From Parvularcula marina (GTDB lineage: Bacteria; Pseudomonadota; Alphaproteobacteria; Caulobacterales; Parvularculaceae): a stretch of DNA of 64,000 bases. The stretch spans positions 1,733,001 to 1,797,000 of the forward strand of contig NZ_QUQO01000001.1 in assembly GCF_003399445.1 (NCBI RefSeq), written 5' to 3'. Shown piece by piece: positions 1 to 8,700 of this stretch. Numbering within the stretch: position 1 is the first letter of the stretch; each line of letters opens with the position of its first letter. A model generated the notes under the pieces. That model was not told the origin of the DNA, ran no database searches, and saw only the letters and a list, made by a program, of their open reading frames with translations. The position numbers and the translations under genes are program-made.

Positions 1-598
1 CGCCCGCAAAGACGAAAAGGATGTTGCGGAGCCAGTCGAGCGACTTGCGCTCGATATTCGCAAACTGCTCCATCATCTGTCGCCGGTGGCGCATCTGTAG
101 ATGCAGGGCAGCGGCAAGATAGACGGCTGTCGTTGCAAGAAAAATGACGAGAGATCCGGTGCAGGTGAACAGCGCGATCCGGTAATGCGCAGGATTTCGC
201 GTCGCCGGATCAGCGAGCGCGAGCTTTTCCTCCGCACTCAGCGTCGCGAAGGGCAGGCTGATGAGAATGACGAGCAGAGGACCGAGCAGCGCGATCCAGT
301 CGAGCCCGCCAAAGGACCGCTTTTCAGATGAGATTAGGGCCCGCGTATAGAAGAAGACGGCCGGGCCCAAGGCTGCCTTGACCGACAGATCAGCCCCCAC
401 AAGATGCGGCGCGATGCGGTAAGCGCCGGACAGCACAAGCAACTGGCCAAGCACATGCGCAAGCAGCGCAATCAGCACGACACGGAAATATAAGACCCGA
501 TCGCCGCGCTGGCCCCGATTGGCCATCGCCATAGCGAACGCAAAGCCGATTGATCCGGATGCGACGGCGTAGGCGATTGTCGAGAACGTGTCGGACAT
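1..598 (-). CDS. Membrane-anchored AraC-type regulator (3' part outside window)
   Basis: Reverse-strand frame that runs off the left edge; 199 N-terminal codons are visible from an ATG at 598. They show at least five hydrophobic helices (about residues 6-26, 34-58, 76-88, 98-120, 142-168). A basic, amphipathic linker follows, with RHRRQMME and ERKSLDWLR, leading into another hydrophobic segment. Known AraC-family regulators with a multi-helix membrane domain have this linker before the C-terminal HTH. The HTH itself is outside the window, so the regulator call is inference. It is the last gene after the molybdoenzyme operon, 78 bases beyond it, and might regulate it. It could instead be another polytopic sensor. 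Confidence 0.55.
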   Translation of the reverse strand, partial: MSDTFSTIAYAVASGSIGFAFAMAMANRGQRGDRVLYFRVVLIALLAHVLGQLLVLSGAYRIAPHLVGADLSVKAALGPAVFFYTRALISSEKRSFGGLDWIALLGPLLVILISLPFATLSAEEKLALADPATRNPAHYRIALFTCTGSLVIFLATTAVYLAAALHLQMRHRRQMMEQFANIERKSLDWLRNILFVFAG

Positions 599-676
599 GG
601 GCCCGTTCTCGGAAAAATTGCCGCCGAGGGCAATCGCTATCCATGCAGGAATTGCGCAAGCCGAAGACCGGCTTCA

Positions 677-1258
677 TCACGCCTGATCATATCGATGCAG
701 ACTTTCTTCCGTATCAATATCTATTGCGGCTTCATCGCGCAGGGGAACGCGGCGAATGTCTTTGTGTTGCCGAAGATAGTCTCGACCGCCCACCTCGCCT
801 CTCAGCCTAGAGAGAGCTTCGAAATGCGCGCGGCTGAACAGAACCGGCGGCATCAAGCGGCCTTCCCGTTCGCTCGCGACGACATCTGCGGCACCTACGG
901 CGGCACACACGGCCTTAAGATCACGTGGTATAATGAATGGCATATCGGCAAGGACGATAAGCGCGGCTTTTGCATCCCCTCGCTTAATCTCGGAGATGCC
1001 TAGCGCCAAGGACGCCCCCTGTCCCTCTTCAGGGTTCGGGTTGGGCACAATCTGAACGCCTGCTTCCGTATAAAGATCGATGAGCGGGGACTCCGCGGTC
1101 GGCACGACAGCATAGCGGCTTGGGAAGCCCTTCGTTGCCGCCAGCACATGCGCGCCAAGCGGTTGCCCCCGGAAAGGCGCGAGCAGCTTGTTCCCTTCTC
1201 CAAACCGGCGGCTTTGCCCACTGGCAAGGATCAGGACCGCGATCACCGCCGGGTTCAT
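677..1258 (-). CDS. MocA-like molybdenum cofactor nucleotidyltransferase
   Basis: 193 aa. The N-terminus carries the nucleotide-binding loop of MobA/MocA transferases: LILASGQSRRFG then NKLLAPF, with Ser where most members have Ala. An ADMPF motif near residue 104 supplies the metal-binding Asp. MocA-type enzymes make molybdopterin cytosine dinucleotide, the cofactor form used by xanthine-dehydrogenase-family enzymes. The start overlaps the end of xdhC by four bases (ATGA), so translation is probably coupled. Being the last gene of the Ior operon supports a role in maturing that enzyme. Nucleotide specificity (CTP or GTP) is inferred from context. Confidence 0.85.
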   Translation of the reverse strand: MNPAVIAVLILASGQSRRFGEGNKLLAPFRGQPLGAHVLAATKGFPSRYAVVPTAESPLIDLYTEAGVQIVPNPNPEEGQGASLALGISEIKRGDAKAALIVLADMPFIIPRDLKAVCAAVGAADVVASEREGRLMPPVLFSRAHFEALSRLRGEVGGRDYLRQHKDIRRVPLRDEAAIDIDTEESLHRYDQA

Positions 1259-2205
1259 TCGTCCACGGCCTGCCAGGCTGCCGTTACTTCGGCGAGCGCC
1301 GAGATCGCGAGCGCCTGAGCGTCCCGCGCCTTGGCGACAAGCCCGATCGGCGCATGGATTCGCGCAATATGCTCCTCCATCACGCCTGTCTCGCGCAGAG
1401 CAGCGCAGCGTCGTTCATGCGTCCGACGGCTGCCCAGCGCGCCGATGTAAAAGGCCGGCCCCGCCATCGCCTCGAGCAGCAAGGCCCGCTCCCACTCATG
1501 CTCATGGAACATAAGCACAAAGGCTGTCCACGGATCATCGCGGCCCTGCGGCGGAGTATCCGGCGCCATCAGATGATCCGTCGCAAGGCCCATCCCTTTT
1601 GCCAGTCCAAGGCTCTCCTCATCCGGCGATTGCAGATGCACATCATACCCGCACACAGAGGCGAGCCTCGCGAACGCGAGAGGCTCCGTGCCCCGCCCGG
1701 CAATGCGCAGTCTGAGGCGCGGCTTCAGCTTCACGGCCAGTCGTGTCCCATCCCAATCCGCAGCGCGAGCACCCGCTTCAGCGATCGCCAATCCATCAAT
1801 ACCCGCTTCAAGCGTGACCGCAGATCGCTTTATAAGCCGGGTACAAATCGCCTGGATTACTTGCAAATCTGGATTGGGCAAGACCAATAGCTCAAGCCGT
1901 CCACCGCAGGGCAGGCTCACGTCGCGGAAGGTCGACCCCTCGCCATAAATCAGGGTACGTGGCTTATCCTCGGCAATAGCTTCACGGGCCTGAAAGACAA
2001 CATCTGCATCAACGCAGCCATTCGAGACATAGCCCGAGACCCGGCCATCGCCTGCAATCGCCATCATCGCGCCAGGTGGCCGGATGCCGCCGCCGGTGAT
2101 GTTGGTGATCAAAACAAGGGCCGTCCCTTCACCCCGTGCCGCTGCCGCAAGGAGAAAGCCGAGAATATCGGCCGAGTCGGTGTAATGCCGGGGTGAAAAC
2201 CGCAA
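1255..2205 (-). CDS. xdhC: XdhC/CoxI family molybdenum cofactor insertion protein
   Basis: 316 aa. An N-terminal XdhC/CoxI domain contains NGCVDADV near residue 62. A C-terminal Rossmann-like half has FYIGALGSRRTHERR and IHAPIGL. XdhC proteins hold and sulfurate the molybdenum cofactor and load it into xanthine-dehydrogenase-type subunits. The best start is TTG at 2205, with GAGGG eight bases upstream; no ATG fits. It lies between the oxidoreductase genes and the MocA-like gene on the same strand. After IHAPIGL the usual DIGA stretch is replaced by VAKARD, a small departure from the family pattern. Confidence 0.9.
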   Translation of the reverse strand: MRFSPRHYTDSADILGFLLAAAARGEGTALVLITNITGGGIRPPGAMMAIAGDGRVSGYVSNGCVDADVVFQAREAIAEDKPRTLIYGEGSTFRDVSLPCGGRLELLVLPNPDLQVIQAICTRLIKRSAVTLEAGIDGLAIAEAGARAADWDGTRLAVKLKPRLRLRIAGRGTEPLAFARLASVCGYDVHLQSPDEESLGLAKGMGLATDHLMAPDTPPQGRDDPWTAFVLMFHEHEWERALLLEAMAGPAFYIGALGSRRTHERRCAALRETGVMEEHIARIHAPIGLVAKARDAQALAISALAEVTAAWQAVDE

Positions 2206-2218
2206 TGGATTGCCCTCG

Positions 2219-2524
2219 TCAGGCTGCGCGATGCATGATACGGCTCGTCACTCTACTGATGAAATGCCCGATCATGAAAATAACTGGCGCAATCATCAAG
2301 AAACGATGCAGGCCGAGCCCCAGCATGTTGACGACAATGAAAAGAACGAGCGTACCAAGGCCGTACCAGTAAACCCGCTCACTGCGGGCCGGCATCAGGT
2401 CGGCCAGCACATGACCAAGCCCTGCGAAGCAGACAAACAGGAACACCCCTATAGGGCTGGCGCTGAAAAGCAGCGCGAGGATCAGGCCCGAGAGCGTTGC
2501 AAGATATAATGGCAAAGCACCCAT
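2219..2524 (-). CDS. Small membrane protein in the molybdoenzyme operon
   Basis: 101 aa, not recognised. It has three hydrophobic stretches (about residues 5-22, 26-42 and 52-85) and a basic C-terminus ending SRIMHRAA. The start ATG at 2524 has GGGGAG upstream and lies three bases after the cytochrome stop codon, so it is almost certainly cotranscribed. It has no cysteine motif or haem site. It may anchor the exported oxidoreductase or cytochrome, but that rests on position alone. Confidence 0.7.
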   Translation of the reverse strand: MGALPLYLATLSGLILALLFSASPIGVFLFVCFAGLGHVLADLMPARSERVYWYGLGTLVLFIVVNMLGLGLHRFLMIAPVIFMIGHFISRVTSRIMHRAA

Positions 2525-2527
2525 GAT

Positions 2528-3136
2528 CTACTCCCCTTCCTCTGCAGGCGTCATATCCCCGGGACAAGGCGCACCCGTCTCTTCCCACGCCAGAACCGCT
2601 GCTGCCGTCAGGTCCGCAGAGCCCGGCGCCGGTTCACGGCCCGGCCCCGGCGCCCATCCCCAAAGGACAAGCTCGTCATGCGAAATGTGATCGGCCACTT
2701 CGGCAAGCGTTCGGCCGCCATTACGGTCGGGATCCTTGATCTGTTCACAGATCGCTGCGCTGTCTTTGCCGAACCATTCCATCTCGACCGGCGCGAGCGC
2801 CCAGACATGCGCGCCCGGCGGGCCGTGCGGGAGGTCTGAATTCTCCGTCTGGTGACAGGTCATGCAGGGCAGGGTCATCAGACCGATCCGGTCATCTCCG
2901 CCAGTGATGTTCATGCCGTGATACTGCCACTCGCCCGGCGCCAAACCATAGCTCGGCCCGGACCAGCGCGGCCGATTATCCGCCCCGACATGGCAATTGG
3001 CACAACGCGGATGGGACAGGACTTCATAGACCTTGTTCCATTCGGCAAGCCCTGCCTCACGGGACGGCGACGCCTCTTCCTGTGCTATTGCGGGGCTGAC
3101 AAGAAGGAACAAGGCAAGAGCGATCAATCGTTTCAT
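2528..3136 (-). CDS. Periplasmic di-haem cytochrome c of the Ior operon
   Basis: 202 aa. A Sec signal peptide covers about residues 1-19 (cleavage after AIA). Two haem c sites follow: CANCH at 45-49 and CMTCH at 91-95. The rest is rich in Trp and Pro. Similar proteins are found beside IorAB in other alphaproteobacteria and are thought to take electrons from the [2Fe-2S] subunit to the respiratory chain. It lies 11 bases downstream of iorB and three bases upstream of the small membrane gene. Cytochrome identity is clear; its partner is inferred from the operon. Confidence 0.88.
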   Translation of the reverse strand: MKRLIALALFLLVSPAIAQEEASPSREAGLAEWNKVYEVLSHPRCANCHVGADNRPRWSGPSYGLAPGEWQYHGMNITGGDDRIGLMTLPCMTCHQTENSDLPHGPPGAHVWALAPVEMEWFGKDSAAICEQIKDPDRNGGRTLAEVADHISHDELVLWGWAPGPGREPAPGSADLTAAAVLAWEETGAPCPGDMTPAEEGE

Positions 3137-3147
3137 CTCATTCCTCC

Positions 3148-5391
3148 TTATACAAAGCTGATATGCTTGTTGAACGGCATTTCGCGGATCCGTTTGCCGG
3201 TGGCCGCAAAAATCGCGTTGGCCAGCGCCGGGGCGGCAGGCGGCACGGGCGGCTCCCCGATGCCGCGAACATGCTCGCCATTCTCAAGGCCGCGCACGAT
3301 GATCTCTGGACACTGATAAAGTCGCATGCCCTCGTGCTGGTGGAAATTGGTCTGCTGCGCCCGGCCGCCTGAATAGGTGATCTCGCAATTCATCGCATGG
3401 CCCAGCGCCCAGATGACGCCGCCCTGCACGAGATTTTCAAAATTAACCGGATCGACAACGCGGCCGACTTCGGCGGCAACATAGACCTTGTCGATGCGGA
3501 TGCCGTGGCCGGTATCGGTCACCTCGACGACTTCCGCGACGGGCGTGCCGAAGGAAAGACAGAAGGCGACCCCGCGCCCGCGCCCCGCTTCCATCGGACT
3601 GCCCCAGCCTGACATTTCACCGACGGCTTCGAGTGTTTTGCGCGAGGGCTCATGCCACATCAGACGCAGACGTTCCTCCAAGGGATCGGCGCCGGCCTCA
3701 TGGATCAGCTCATCGAGGAAACAGTCATGAAAGAAGCCATTGGTCGAGGCGCCGACTGAACGCCATGAGCTCACCGGCGCCAGCTCAGGTGCTCTGTAGC
3801 CGGACATCCGATAATTCGGGATGCTGTAAGGCTGGTCCCATGCGCCGGACGTGATAACACTATCAGGTCCGGGCACGGAAAAACCCTGCCGCCCCATCTG
3901 GGAGGAAATCACCGAAGGCATGGCAATGCCGAGGTCATAGGCGTCGACATGGCCGTCTTTCACCGCGCCGCGCATCCGGCCCATGGCGATCTGGCGCGGG
4001 AAGTCATGGATCATGTCTTCTTCGCGCGAATAGGTAAGCTTGATCGGCGTGCCTTTCATCTGAACGGCCAGTTCAGCTGCCTGCTTGACGACTTCGTCTT
4101 CCAGACGGTGACCGAAGCTGCCCCCTGCCATCAGGACATGCACACGGACTTTTTTGACATCGACACCGGCGATGCGGGCGACATTCTGCTCAACAAAGCG
4201 GGGGATCTGAGTCGCCGTCCAGACATCGACCCCATCCTCACCGACCAGCACCGTCGCATTGATCGGCTCCATCGGCGCATGCGCAAGATAGGGCGCACGA
4301 TACTCCGCCTCATGAACTGTTTCCGCCGCGTCCAGCGCCTTTTCGACATCGCCATCGTCCCGCGCCAGCTTGTCGAGGTGGTCCTTATTAAAAGAGGCAG
4401 CGAGCATCGCCCAATGTCCGTCCATTTCGGCAGGATAGGCCGCCTCTCCCCATTCGACCTCGATGGCTTCTGCGGCCTTGATCGCCCGCCACGTATTGTC
4501 AGCGATCACGCCGAAACCGCCCGTGACAGGTAGCACCTTCAGTACGCCGCGCATCTTCTCTGCGGCACTCGCATCATGACTTTTCACGCCTGCGCCCTGA
4601 TGCGGATTGATCCGGATCGCCGCATAGAGCATGCCATCGATCTGCTGGTCGATGCCATAATCCTGCGTGCCGGTCGATTTGGCGACAATGTCATGACGGC
4701 GCATCGGCTTGCCCAGAAGGCGCCATTGAGAAGGATCGCGCAGCTTGACATTTGTCACTGGGCGGATCTTTGTCGCCTCTTCAGCCAGCTCGCCATAGCC
4801 GATCGTCGTGCCGTCCGGCAGCTCAACGGCACCCCGTGCGGTTTTCAGTTCACGCACCGGCACCCGCGCCTTTTTGGCAGCCGCAGCTTTGAGCGTCTCA
4901 CGCGCCACAGCCCCGGCGATACGTAATTTGACAAAACCGTCAGGCACGGTGGTTGAACCGCCCGTGATCTGCATGCCGACGAACTTCATGACGGCGTCCA
5001 GCGTGCTGCGGACGGTCTCTGCGGCAAAGCTGTCATCGGTCGCGCGAAAGGGCGCCGCCTCCCGCGCTAGCGCGGTGTTATAATAGATCGCATCGGGCGG
5101 GCCGGGATCGACCCGCACCTGATCCAGCCCGATATCGAGCTCCTCTGCGATCATTGCCGCCTGGATCGAATAGGCGCCTTGCCCCAGATCGGTGCGCGGC
5201 GTGATCAGCGTGACGCCCGCCGCATCAAGCCGGACGTAAGGGGTGAGCGCCGCCTCCCCTTCTCCCAGATCATCCTCAAGCGGATTATTCATCGGGCTTT
5301 TATATTTATAGATGCCGAAAACAACCCCGCCGCTGACAGCAAGGGAGCCGACAAGGAACGTCCGCCGGGCTATATCTACAACTAGCGCCAT
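3148..5391 (-). CDS. iorB: Isoquinoline 1-oxidoreductase-like molybdopterin subunit
   Basis: 747 aa, the usual length for IorB-type large subunits of the xanthine dehydrogenase family. The N-terminus has a Tat-like signal (RRTFLVG followed by a hydrophobic run to about residue 28), so the folded enzyme should be exported. Cofactor-site signatures include AGGSFGHRLEDEV near the middle. GIGEPPVPPAAPALANA near residue 713 carries the catalytic Glu. It starts three bases after iorA and is followed by a di-haem cytochrome, fitting a periplasmic hydroxylase or aldehyde oxidase that feeds electrons to cytochrome c. Substrate is unknown; isoquinoline is only the family name. Confidence 0.88.
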   Translation of the reverse strand: MALVVDIARRTFLVGSLAVSGGVVFGIYKYKSPMNNPLEDDLGEGEAALTPYVRLDAAGVTLITPRTDLGQGAYSIQAAMIAEELDIGLDQVRVDPGPPDAIYYNTALAREAAPFRATDDSFAAETVRSTLDAVMKFVGMQITGGSTTVPDGFVKLRIAGAVARETLKAAAAKKARVPVRELKTARGAVELPDGTTIGYGELAEEATKIRPVTNVKLRDPSQWRLLGKPMRRHDIVAKSTGTQDYGIDQQIDGMLYAAIRINPHQGAGVKSHDASAAEKMRGVLKVLPVTGGFGVIADNTWRAIKAAEAIEVEWGEAAYPAEMDGHWAMLAASFNKDHLDKLARDDGDVEKALDAAETVHEAEYRAPYLAHAPMEPINATVLVGEDGVDVWTATQIPRFVEQNVARIAGVDVKKVRVHVLMAGGSFGHRLEDEVVKQAAELAVQMKGTPIKLTYSREEDMIHDFPRQIAMGRMRGAVKDGHVDAYDLGIAMPSVISSQMGRQGFSVPGPDSVITSGAWDQPYSIPNYRMSGYRAPELAPVSSWRSVGASTNGFFHDCFLDELIHEAGADPLEERLRLMWHEPSRKTLEAVGEMSGWGSPMEAGRGRGVAFCLSFGTPVAEVVEVTDTGHGIRIDKVYVAAEVGRVVDPVNFENLVQGGVIWALGHAMNCEITYSGGRAQQTNFHQHEGMRLYQCPEIIVRGLENGEHVRGIGEPPVPPAAPALANAIFAATGKRIREMPFNKHISFV

Positions 5392-5394
5392 GAC

Positions 5395-5853
5395 TCAGGC
5401 CTCCTTCAGCTTAGCGGCGGCCAGACGAACCGCCTTGCGGATCCTCGGATAGGTGCCGCAGCGGCAAAGATTGGCCGACATGGCGTGGTCGATTTCCTCA
5501 TCTGACGGGTCCGGATTGATCGTCAGGAAGGCGGCGGCCGACATGATCTGCCCCGACTGGCAATATCCGCATTGCGCGACCTGCGTTTCAATCCATGCCT
5601 CCTGCACCGCGTGCAGGGCGTCGGGCGCACCGAGCGCTTCGATTGTGGTCACATCGCCATTCACCTGGCCTGCGCGGATCGAACAGGAACGGACGGCGAG
5701 CCCGTCAATATGCACCGTACACGATCCACATCGCGCCAGTCCGCAGCCATATTTGGGGCCGGTGATGCCCAGCTCGTCCCGCAGGACCCAGAGGAGCGGC
5801 ATGTCCTCTTCGACATCGACCTCATGGGTCTCGCCATTGACGGTGAGTTTCAT
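5395..5853 (-). CDS. iorA: [2Fe-2S] subunit of the Ior-type oxidoreductase
   Basis: 152 aa from ATG 5853, chosen over an in-frame start 42 bases upstream because MKLTVNGE is the standard N-terminus and GAGGGAGAG precedes it. Two [2Fe-2S] clusters are visible: a plant-ferredoxin type (C37, C42, C45, C57; CGLARCGSC) and a helical type (C95, C98, C130, C132; CGYCQSG and LCRCG). It passes electrons from the molybdenum subunit, probably to the cytochrome encoded two genes downstream. There is no signal peptide, so it would be carried out with the Tat-bearing large subunit. First gene of the six-gene operon. Confidence 0.92.
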   Translation of the reverse strand: MKLTVNGETHEVDVEEDMPLLWVLRDELGITGPKYGCGLARCGSCTVHIDGLAVRSCSIRAGQVNGDVTTIEALGAPDALHAVQEAWIETQVAQCGYCQSGQIMSAAAFLTINPDPSDEEIDHAMSANLCRCGTYPRIRKAVRLAAAKLKEA

Positions 5854-5972
5854 CGCTCGCTCTCCCTCGCGCCGCTGACGCGAACGCGGAACCACAGAGG
5901 TGTCCTAACGCGTGTGTGCAACAGGACAAAACCAGTCTGTCAGATAGGCTGAATCGCGTGTTTACGGGAGGC

Positions 5973-5995
5973 ATGCAGACAGGTTCTGTCTGCAT
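5973..5995. promoter_or_regulatory. Perfect 10-bp inverted repeat upstream of iorA
   Basis: Arms ATGCAGACAG and CTGTCTGCAT are separated by GTT. The site lies 120 bases upstream of the iorA start and 26 bases beyond the 3' end of tRNA-Gly. No T-run follows on either strand, so a terminator is unlikely. A regulator binding site for the molybdoenzyme operon is the simplest reading, but no regulator is identified. Confidence 0.4.
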
Positions 5996-6020
5996 AACGG
6001 ATATGACTATCCCGGAAAAA

Positions 6021-6095
6021 TGGAGCGGGCGATGCGATTCGAACGCACGACCCTCACCTTGGCAAGGTGATGCTCTACCCCTGAGCTACGCCCGC
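6021..6095 (-). tRNA. tRNA-Gly(GCC)
   Basis: Reverse-strand cloverleaf starting GCGGGCG at 6095, with D-arm sequence AGCTCAGGGGTAGAGC, anticodon loop TTGCCAA (anticodon GCC), T-loop GTTCGAATC, closing acceptor strand and an encoded CCA at 6023-6021. Seventy-five bases including CCA. A run of five Ts follows the 3' end on the transcribed strand. A 17-base perfect palindrome (6101-6117, half GCCGCTTT) lies just upstream of the 5' end. Confidence 0.97.
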
Positions 6096-6204
6096 TCATT
6101 GCCGCTTTAAAAGCGGCGGCGAGCTCGCCTTAAAGACTACGGCGAGAACTGATGCAAGCAGAAAAATTGATTCAGTTACCGTTCTGAGGCAGTCCGCCTG
6201 CGTC

Positions 6205-6714
6205 ATGCCCTCAGAAGATGATCTTCACCGCTGGTTTTCGTCCCATGGGTTCGCGATTGAGCAGCGCGAGCACCCTGCGACCCCGACTGTCGCCGACGCA
6301 AAGCGCATCAAGGTCGAGCTTCCGCCCGGCCATTCAAAGAGCCTGCTCGTCGAAGGAAAAGGCGGCGACCTGACCCTGATCTGCGCGCGCGGGGAAATTC
6401 GCGCTGACCTGAAGGCACTCTCAACGACGCTAGGCACAAGGCGGTTCAGCTTTGCCGGGGAAGAGACAATGGTGGAGACGCTTGGCGTGCGCCCGGGCTC
6501 CCTCACCCCGCTCGCCCTGATCAATGACACCGGCCGAAAGATCGCCCGCGTCGTCCTTGATGCGCCGCTGATGAAAGAGGCCGCGATCTGGTGCCATCCC
6601 TTGCGCAATACCGCCTCTGTCGGGGTACCGCCCGAAGCCATAATCGCCTTCATCACAGACCATCACGGTGCGCCGGTCCTGATCGATGTTGCCGCACCAG
6701 AGAACGGCGCCTGA
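6205..6714 (+). CDS. YbaK/ProX-type aminoacyl-tRNA deacylase (ProXp-like)
   Basis: 169 aa covering a single YbaK/EbsC domain of the kind annotated as prolyl-tRNA synthetase-associated domain. Seen: HPATPTVADA near residue 23, then KSLLVE near 49 carrying the conserved Lys, and GVRPGSLTPLALIND near 95. Such free-standing proteins hydrolyse mischarged tRNA, typically Ala-tRNA(Pro), in the cytoplasm. It precedes the thioredoxin-TPR gene by 61 bases on the same strand. Deacylase family is clear; the exact substrate tRNA is not. Confidence 0.88.
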   Translation: MPSEDDLHRWFSSHGFAIEQREHPATPTVADAKRIKVELPPGHSKSLLVEGKGGDLTLICARGEIRADLKALSTTLGTRRFSFAGEETMVETLGVRPGSLTPLALINDTGRKIARVVLDAPLMKEAAIWCHPLRNTASVGVPPEAIIAFITDHHGAPVLIDVAAPENGA

Positions 6715-6775
6715 CCCACTTGCCCGATCCCGCCGGGACGGCCATCTAGACCCCAAGAGAAGAAAGACGATTCCT

Positions 6776-7732
6776 ATGACCGACATTATCGGCGGCACGC
6801 CTGAAGGCGGCACTCAGGCGCAACTCGTAAAAGACGCCACCATCGAGACCTTTCAGGCCGATGTGCTGCAGGCCTCGCTCGAGGTTCCTGTGGTCGTTGA
6901 TTTCTGGGCGTCATGGTGCGGACCCTGCCGGACGCTGGGGCCGATCCTTGAGAAACAGGTGCAGGCCCGCGGCGGCAAGGTGCTGATGGTCAAGGTCGAT
7001 ACCGACAAGAACCAGATGTTGGCCCAGCAGCTGAGGATCCAGTCCCTGCCGACTGTCATGGGCTTTATCGGCGGCCAGCCGGTGGACGGCTTTCAGGGCG
7101 CCCTGCCCGAAAGCCAGGTCAGCCAGTTCCTCGACCGGCTGATCGATGCTGCCGCGCAGGCCGGTCTCGGCGGCGGCAAGTCGCCCGCCCATGACCCTAA
7201 GGCGCTCGCCGAGATGGGCGAGAAGGCGCTCGAAGAGAATGATTTTGCGACCGCGCTGCAGGCTTTTGGTGCATCCGCTGAAGCCTCCGAAACCGGCAGC
7301 GACGGGCAGGTGACTGCCTTTGCCGGCATGGCCCGCGCCGCGCTCCTTGGCGGCAGCCCGGAGCAGGCCGAGCAGTTCCTCGGCATGGTCCCCGAGGCAA
7401 AGCGCGACCTTGCCCCGGTGGCGCAGGTCCGCGCGATGATGGAGCTGTCAGGCGGCAGCGATGTGCCCCCCGAGGCCGTCGAGAATGCGCTAAAAGCCGC
7501 AGAAGCCAGCCCCCAAGACCCTGAAGCCCATTTCGTGCTGGGTGAAGCGCTGGCCGATGCCGGTGACACCGAAGGCGCCATGGCCTCTCTCCTACGCTCT
7601 ATCGAGCTCGACCGGGAATGGCGCGAAGGTGCCGCTCGCGAGAAACTGCTCAAGATTTTTGAGGCTCTTGGGCCGGCGGATGCCGGCGTCAAATCGGCGC
7701 GGCGGAAACTGTCTTCCCTCCTGTTTGCCTGA
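6776..7732 (+). CDS. ybbN: Thioredoxin-TPR co-chaperone (YbbN/CnoX-like)
   Basis: 318 aa from ATG 6776; an open frame extends further upstream but overlaps the previous gene. An N-terminal thioredoxin fold has the active site WASWCGPC (Cys 48 and 51). The C-terminal half is Ala/Glu-rich helical repeats of the TPR type (about 165-310). YbbN/CnoX proteins hold unfolded clients under oxidative stress and pass them to DnaK or GroEL. The CGPC is complete, so redox activity is plausible. It heads a same-strand run with the Lon-domain and Trm112 genes, an arrangement I believe is common in alphaproteobacteria. Confidence 0.92.
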   Translation: MTDIIGGTPEGGTQAQLVKDATIETFQADVLQASLEVPVVVDFWASWCGPCRTLGPILEKQVQARGGKVLMVKVDTDKNQMLAQQLRIQSLPTVMGFIGGQPVDGFQGALPESQVSQFLDRLIDAAAQAGLGGGKSPAHDPKALAEMGEKALEENDFATALQAFGASAEASETGSDGQVTAFAGMARAALLGGSPEQAEQFLGMVPEAKRDLAPVAQVRAMMELSGGSDVPPEAVENALKAAEASPQDPEAHFVLGEALADAGDTEGAMASLLRSIELDREWREGAAREKLLKIFEALGPADAGVKSARRKLSSLLFA

Positions 7733-7774
7733 GCCATAAAAGACTACAAATGCTGCGGGCGAGAAGGAGACAGC

Positions 7775-8437
7775 ATGACAGACACCGGATTGGTTCTGCC
7801 TGACGAAATTGCCCTTTTCCCTTTGCGCGACGCAGCCCTTTTCCCCCGCTCGCACTTGCCGCTCAACATGTTCGAGCCGCGTTATCTCGCGATGACAGAA
7901 TATGCGCTGGGGGCGAACCGGCTTATCGGTATGATCCGTCCGCGTTCCGAGAACGAGGATATGAACCCGCCGCTTTATTCCATCGGCTGTGCAGGACGGG
8001 TGGTCTCATTCTCTGAGACGGACAATGGCCAGTTCCTGGTGGAGCTCCTTGGGGTCAGCCGCTTCCGCCTGATCTCCGATCATCTGACGGATGGGAATTT
8101 CCGCATGGGAGAAGTCGACTGGAGCGCATTTCGGTCAGATCCCTCTTCACCCCAAGAAGACACCGACAGCCTGCGCCCACAATTGCTCAGCTCACTGGAG
8201 ACCTATTTAAAATCAACTGGCCTCGCTGCAGACTGGGAGACGATCGACAATGCCGCAACGGAAACAATCGTTAATTCCGTGGCTGTGAGTTGCCCCTTTG
8301 ATGCCGATGAAAAGCAGGCACTCCTCGAAGCGCCGAGCCTGACCCAGCGCATCAGGGACCTCATGACCCTGATGGAAATTGCCGCTGCCGAAGCGCTCGA
8401 TGACATGGCGCCCGACACCTTCAGCAGGATACAATAG
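7775..8437 (+). CDS. Lon-substrate-binding-domain protein
   Basis: 220 aa. The sequence opens with IALFPLRDAALFPRSHLPL and FEPRYL, the hallmark of the Lon N-terminal (LAN) domain standing alone without the ATPase and protease parts. SIGCAGRVVSF near residue 68 is also typical. These proteins are widespread in alphaproteobacteria; their function is not established, though substrate recognition is suggested. GAAGGAGA precedes the ATG. Only three bases separate its stop from the next ATG, so it is cotranscribed with the Trm112-like gene. Confidence 0.9.
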   Translation: MTDTGLVLPDEIALFPLRDAALFPRSHLPLNMFEPRYLAMTEYALGANRLIGMIRPRSENEDMNPPLYSIGCAGRVVSFSETDNGQFLVELLGVSRFRLISDHLTDGNFRMGEVDWSAFRSDPSSPQEDTDSLRPQLLSSLETYLKSTGLAADWETIDNAATETIVNSVAVSCPFDADEKQALLEAPSLTQRIRDLMTLMEIAAAEALDDMAPDTFSRIQ

Positions 8438-8440
8438 AAA

Positions 8441-8656
8441 ATGAACGACAAGATCGACCCGAAGCTCCTCACCCTGCTCGTCTGCCCGGTCACCCGCAGC
8501 ACGCTGCATTATGATGCAGAAAAACAGGAACTCGTTTCGGACAAGGCAAAGCTTGCCTTCCCCATTCGCAGCGGCATTCCGATCATGCTGGAAGCCGAGG
8601 CAAGGCGGCTTGATGAGGCCCCGAAAGCGGGTTCAGACACTCCCTTAACGGAGTGA
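8441..8656 (+). CDS. Trm112 family protein
   Basis: 71 aa. [14 protein letters not shown] and [12 protein letters not shown] match the small Trm112/YcaR fold. In eukaryotes and archaea Trm112 activates methyltransferases; the bacterial role is less clear. Only one Cys of the possible zinc site is present, as in other bacterial members. Linked by a three-base gap to the Lon-domain gene upstream. Confidence 0.9.
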   Translation: MNDKIDPKLLTLLVCPVTRSTLHYDAEKQELVSDKAKLAFPIRSGIPIMLEAEARRLDEAPKAGSDTPLTE

Positions 8657-8700
8657 TTTTTTTCCTTTGTTTATCGTCGCTTAACCATGATGAACTATTA

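Noticed and set aside
1120-1890. Plus-strand open frame over the mocA-like and xdhC genes
   Set aside because: Both sense genes are clear families in a tight operon; the antisense frame has no recognisable domain.
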